7,926 nt of DNA from assembly GCA_963752745.1 (NCBI GenBank), contig CAVWAK010000048.1, positions 1-7,926 on the forward strand, read 5' to 3'. Positions 6,714 to 7,926 of this stretch are shown here, piece by piece; the first letter of the stretch is position 1, and each line of letters begins with the position of its first letter. Source of the stretch: Thiogranum sp963752745. GTDB lineage: Bacteria; Pseudomonadota; Gammaproteobacteria; DSM-19610. The translations under genes and the position numbers were made by a program. Under the pieces are notes generated by a model that saw only the letters and a list, made by a program, of their open reading frames with translations, made no database searches and was not told the DNA's origin.

Positions 6714-6859
6714 TTAAAGTTTATCGGTAAGTCTGGCTGTACTCTTGATGTTTAATCTAGGGCATTGATAAATATGGAGGGGCGCCATGCCTGGTAATAC
6801 AGGCATGGCTATTTAATCTTTGCAAGCGTGAACAGTCGCCAGGGTTTCTCTTTTACAGT
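6714..6859. other. Intergenic region between the PAS remnant and the ydbL-like fragment
   Basis: No gene seen. Its only clear structure is the hairpin at 6784-6809, described separately. Confidence 0.4.
6784..6809. terminator. Strong 10-bp hairpin, probable terminator
   Basis: GCCATGCCTG (6784-6793) pairs perfectly with CAGGCATGGC (6800-6809) around a 6-base loop. On the plus strand it is followed by the T-rich TATTTAATCTTT; on the minus strand it lies 50 bases past the ydbL-like stop with no T-run. No plus-strand gene feeds into it now, so it may serve the minus-strand gene or be a leftover of a lost one. Confidence 0.45.
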
Positions 6860-7030
6860 CTATTTCTGTTGCCACTGACCAGCGGCATTCTGGTACCACC
6901 AGCTTGCGGGCGCATTTGCGATCCAGCGCTTCGCGAAAGTTTTGCGGATATCGGCACCCCATTCAGGATGACCGTTGGCGCGAGCGATCTCCTCGTACAT
7001 CGCATTGCGATCACGGTTTTCGGCAGCAAC
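6860..7030 (-). pseudogene. C-terminal fragment of a YdbL-family (DUF1318) protein
   Basis: Reading leftward from about 7030, VAAENRDRNAMYEEIAR leads into NGHPEWGADIRKTFAKRWI and ends NAPASWWYQNAAGQWQQK before a stop at 6860. This matches the C-terminal half of YdbL/DUF1318 proteins, small periplasmic proteins often encoded with ydbH and ynbE and linked to AsmA-like lipid transport. The N-terminal half, with the signal peptide, is absent: upstream of 7030 the sequence becomes the plus-strand ketosynthase fragment. An ATG at 7066 gives a 68-residue frame, but its first 10 or so residues are translated from the other gene's antisense and are probably not native. A truncated gene at a rearrangement or assembly join. 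Confidence 0.68.
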
Positions 7031-7035
7031 ATGAA

Positions 7036-7446
7036 GATTCAATGGCAAAGGCCATGCAGCAGGCAATGATTGAGGCGGGGGTTAATCCCTCAGAAATAGA
7101 TTATGTAAACGCCCATGCCACCGGCACCCTGCAGGGCGACACCGCCGAAGCCATCGCCATCGGTAATGTGGTCGGGGCCGTTCCCCCCGGTAAGCTCTTT
7201 TGAAGGGGCATATTGGCCACACCCTGGGAGAGGCCGGAGCGTTGGAAACAATAATATTGCTGGAAATGATGCAAAGACAGGAGGTTTTTCCTACTTTGCA
7301 TCTGGAAAATCCCGATCCGGACTGCAGCGGGATCAACCTGCCCCGCAACATTATAACGGATCATAAACTCGATACTGTAATGAAAGAACAATTTCGCACT
7401 TGGCGGTGTAAATGCCGCTTTGGTGCTCAGGAGGTGGTCACAATGA
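7036..7446 (+). pseudogene. 3-oxoacyl-ACP synthase (ketosynthase) C-terminal fragment, 5'-truncated and frameshifted
   Basis: C-terminal third of a FabF/KAS-type condensing enzyme, which joins malonyl-ACP to an acyl chain. It starts about DSMAKAMQQAMIEAGV, then DYVNAHATGTLQGDTAEA carries the first catalytic histidine (codon 7114-7116, HATGT in place of the usual HGTGT). GHIGHTLGEAGALE carries the second (7218-7220). The active-site cysteine half is missing. Three breaks each need one base removed: the six-C run at 7183-7188, one base near 7202, and an A near 7382-7385. The repaired protein reads AVPPVSSFKGHIGH and ends NFALGGVNAALVLRRWSQ at TGA 7444-7446. That stop overlaps the next start as ATGA, so the two genes were coupled. 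HATGT is, as I recall, typical of secondary lipid or aryl-polyene ketosynthases rather than housekeeping FabF. Confidence 0.8.
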
Positions 7447-7707
7447 TGTCCGATGATCAGATACACCAGAAAATTGTCGAGACTGTAGCCGAAGAATTCG
7501 AACTTGAGCCGGACCAGCTTACTCCCGAGGCAACTCTGTATGATGACCTGGGGCTGGGACAGCCTCGATGCCGTTGATCTGGTTGTGGCAATGGAAAAAG
7601 CTTTTGGCGTAAAGCTAGCGAACGAAGAAGCGGTCAAATCGGTCAGAACCGTCGGGGATCTGCACGAGCTCATAATCAACCTGAAGAATGAGATTAGCAA
7701 CAATTGA
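7443..7707 (+). pseudogene. Acyl carrier protein, frameshifted once just before the DSL motif
   Basis: Small carrier protein that holds growing acyl chains on a phosphopantetheine arm. A consensus AGGAGG (7429-7434) lies 8 bases before ATG 7443; ATG 7446 is the alternative. The first frame gives MMSDDQIHQKIVETVAEEFE through TLYDDLGL, then slips at the GGG run 7556-7558. The next frame continues DSLDAVDLVVAMEKAFGV to a stop at 7705-7707. With one G removed the protein is 87 residues, a normal ACP length, with Ser40 of DSL (codon 7561-7563) as the attachment site. Conservation on both sides suggests a sequencing error or very recent mutation. It sits between the ketosynthase and an acyltransferase with overlapping junctions, so it probably served that pathway rather than general fatty acid synthesis. 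Confidence 0.85.
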
Positions 7708-7926
7708 CAGTGGTCCTTAAAAAGATTCTCCTCAACCTTTATTACTGGCCCGTGTTTCTGTTGGTTACAATTATCAGCATGATCATCACCCCGTGCCTGA
7801 TGGTTGGCAATATGCTCTACCCCCGGATCCCGATCGCCCGTCTTGCCCGGTTATCGGTAAGGATATACGGCTGGTTTCTGATCAGGGTTGTACCGTTTAT
7901 GGCACCGGTGATTCTTGAAGACAGAT
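7704..7926 (+). CDS. Membrane acyltransferase N-terminus (PlsC-like lysophospholipid acyltransferase), partial
   Basis: Open to the window edge for 74 codons. TTG 7704 overlaps the acyl-carrier-protein stop as TTGA, in keeping with translational coupling; GTG 7710, two codons later in the same frame, is an alternative, and the ribosome site is weak for both. A hydrophobic membrane segment covers about residues 8-37 (ILLNLYYWPVFLLVTIISM and on). Then comes the amphipathic IARLARLSVRIYGWFLIRVV and PFMAPVILEDR, which resembles the region just before the catalytic HX4D of PlsC-family enzymes in lipid and aryl-polyene clusters. The HX4D motif itself lies beyond the window, so the family call rests on this lead-in and on the ketosynthase-ACP context. 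Confidence 0.62.
   Translation, partial: MTVVLKKILLNLYYWPVFLLVTIISMIITPCLMVGNMLYPRIPIARLARLSVRIYGWFLIRVVPFMAPVILEDR

Noticed and set aside
6493..6717. Plus-strand open frame of 74 codons
   Set aside because: The minus strand over the same bases reads as a PAS half-domain, while this product is serine-rich with no domain and no ribosome site.
7540..7570. Programmed ribosomal frameshift in the acyl carrier protein
   Set aside because: No slippery heptamer and no stimulatory structure seen; the slip would have to occur just before the essential serine, and neighbouring genes have the same type of one-base break.
7101..7703. Long minus-strand open frame (200 codons)
   Set aside because: It is antisense to the ketosynthase and acyl carrier protein, whose conserved motifs are clear on the plus strand. 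Its product has no domain I recognise.
1..7926. CRISPR array, tRNA, rRNA or insertion sequence
   Set aside because: No regularly spaced repeats, no tRNA cloverleaf noticed, no rRNA core motifs and no transposase or integrase reading frame were seen by eye.

Overview
The window reads as chromosomal DNA of moderate G+C from a proteobacterium, most likely a gammaproteobacterium. Supports are a SixA-type phosphohistidine phosphatase, a YdbL-family (DUF1318) fragment, a stand-alone cyclic-nucleotide-binding protein, a PAS-GGDEF diguanylate cyclase, and the start of a ketosynthase / acyl carrier protein / acyltransferase operon like those of aryl-polyene-type lipid clusters. I see no rRNA, tRNA, CRISPR array, transposase or integrase.

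Layout, left to right. Positions 146-1365 (+) hold an exported beta-lactamase-like serine hydrolase whose frame is broken twice. Positions 1654-3009 (+) encode an intact TPR-methyltransferase fusion whose last codons form half of a strong intrinsic terminator. SixA (3206-3691, +) converges on a small NTF2/SnoaL-like protein with two polyproline runs (3696-4115, -), leaving four bases between them. Positions 4116-4694 contain only a decayed minus-strand coding remnant of unknown family and an inverted repeat. A cyclic-nucleotide-binding protein (4728-5204, +) converges on a PAS-GGDEF diguanylate cyclase (5401-6330, -); the gap holds an AT-rich block with nested inverted repeats. Upstream of the cyclase lies a start-less PAS-domain remnant (6432-6713, -). 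At about 7030-7036 the 3' end of a ydbL-like gene (-) meets head-to-head the 3' part of a ketosynthase gene (+); both lack their 5' ends. From there an operon runs rightward: ketosynthase C-terminus, acyl carrier protein (ATGA overlap) and the N-terminus of a membrane acyltransferase (TTGA overlap) cut by the window edge.

Two themes stand out. First, the middle (1654-6330) carries intact regulatory and signalling genes: protein phosphohistidine dephosphorylation, cyclic-nucleotide sensing and c-di-GMP synthesis. They are not one operon, since orientations alternate. Second, the flanks are damaged. Six frame breaks, two in the serine hydrolase, three in the ketosynthase and one in the acyl carrier protein, can each be repaired by removing one base, and conserved motifs continue in the new frame. 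This suggests insertion-type sequencing or assembly error, or very recent decay, rather than ancient pseudogenes. The ydbL/ketosynthase junction is a separate lesion: a real rearrangement or a chimeric assembly join. I found no convincing undescribed multi-gene system. The most useful leads are the junction, the insertion-only frameshift pattern, the unidentified minus-strand remnant and the nested inverted repeats.
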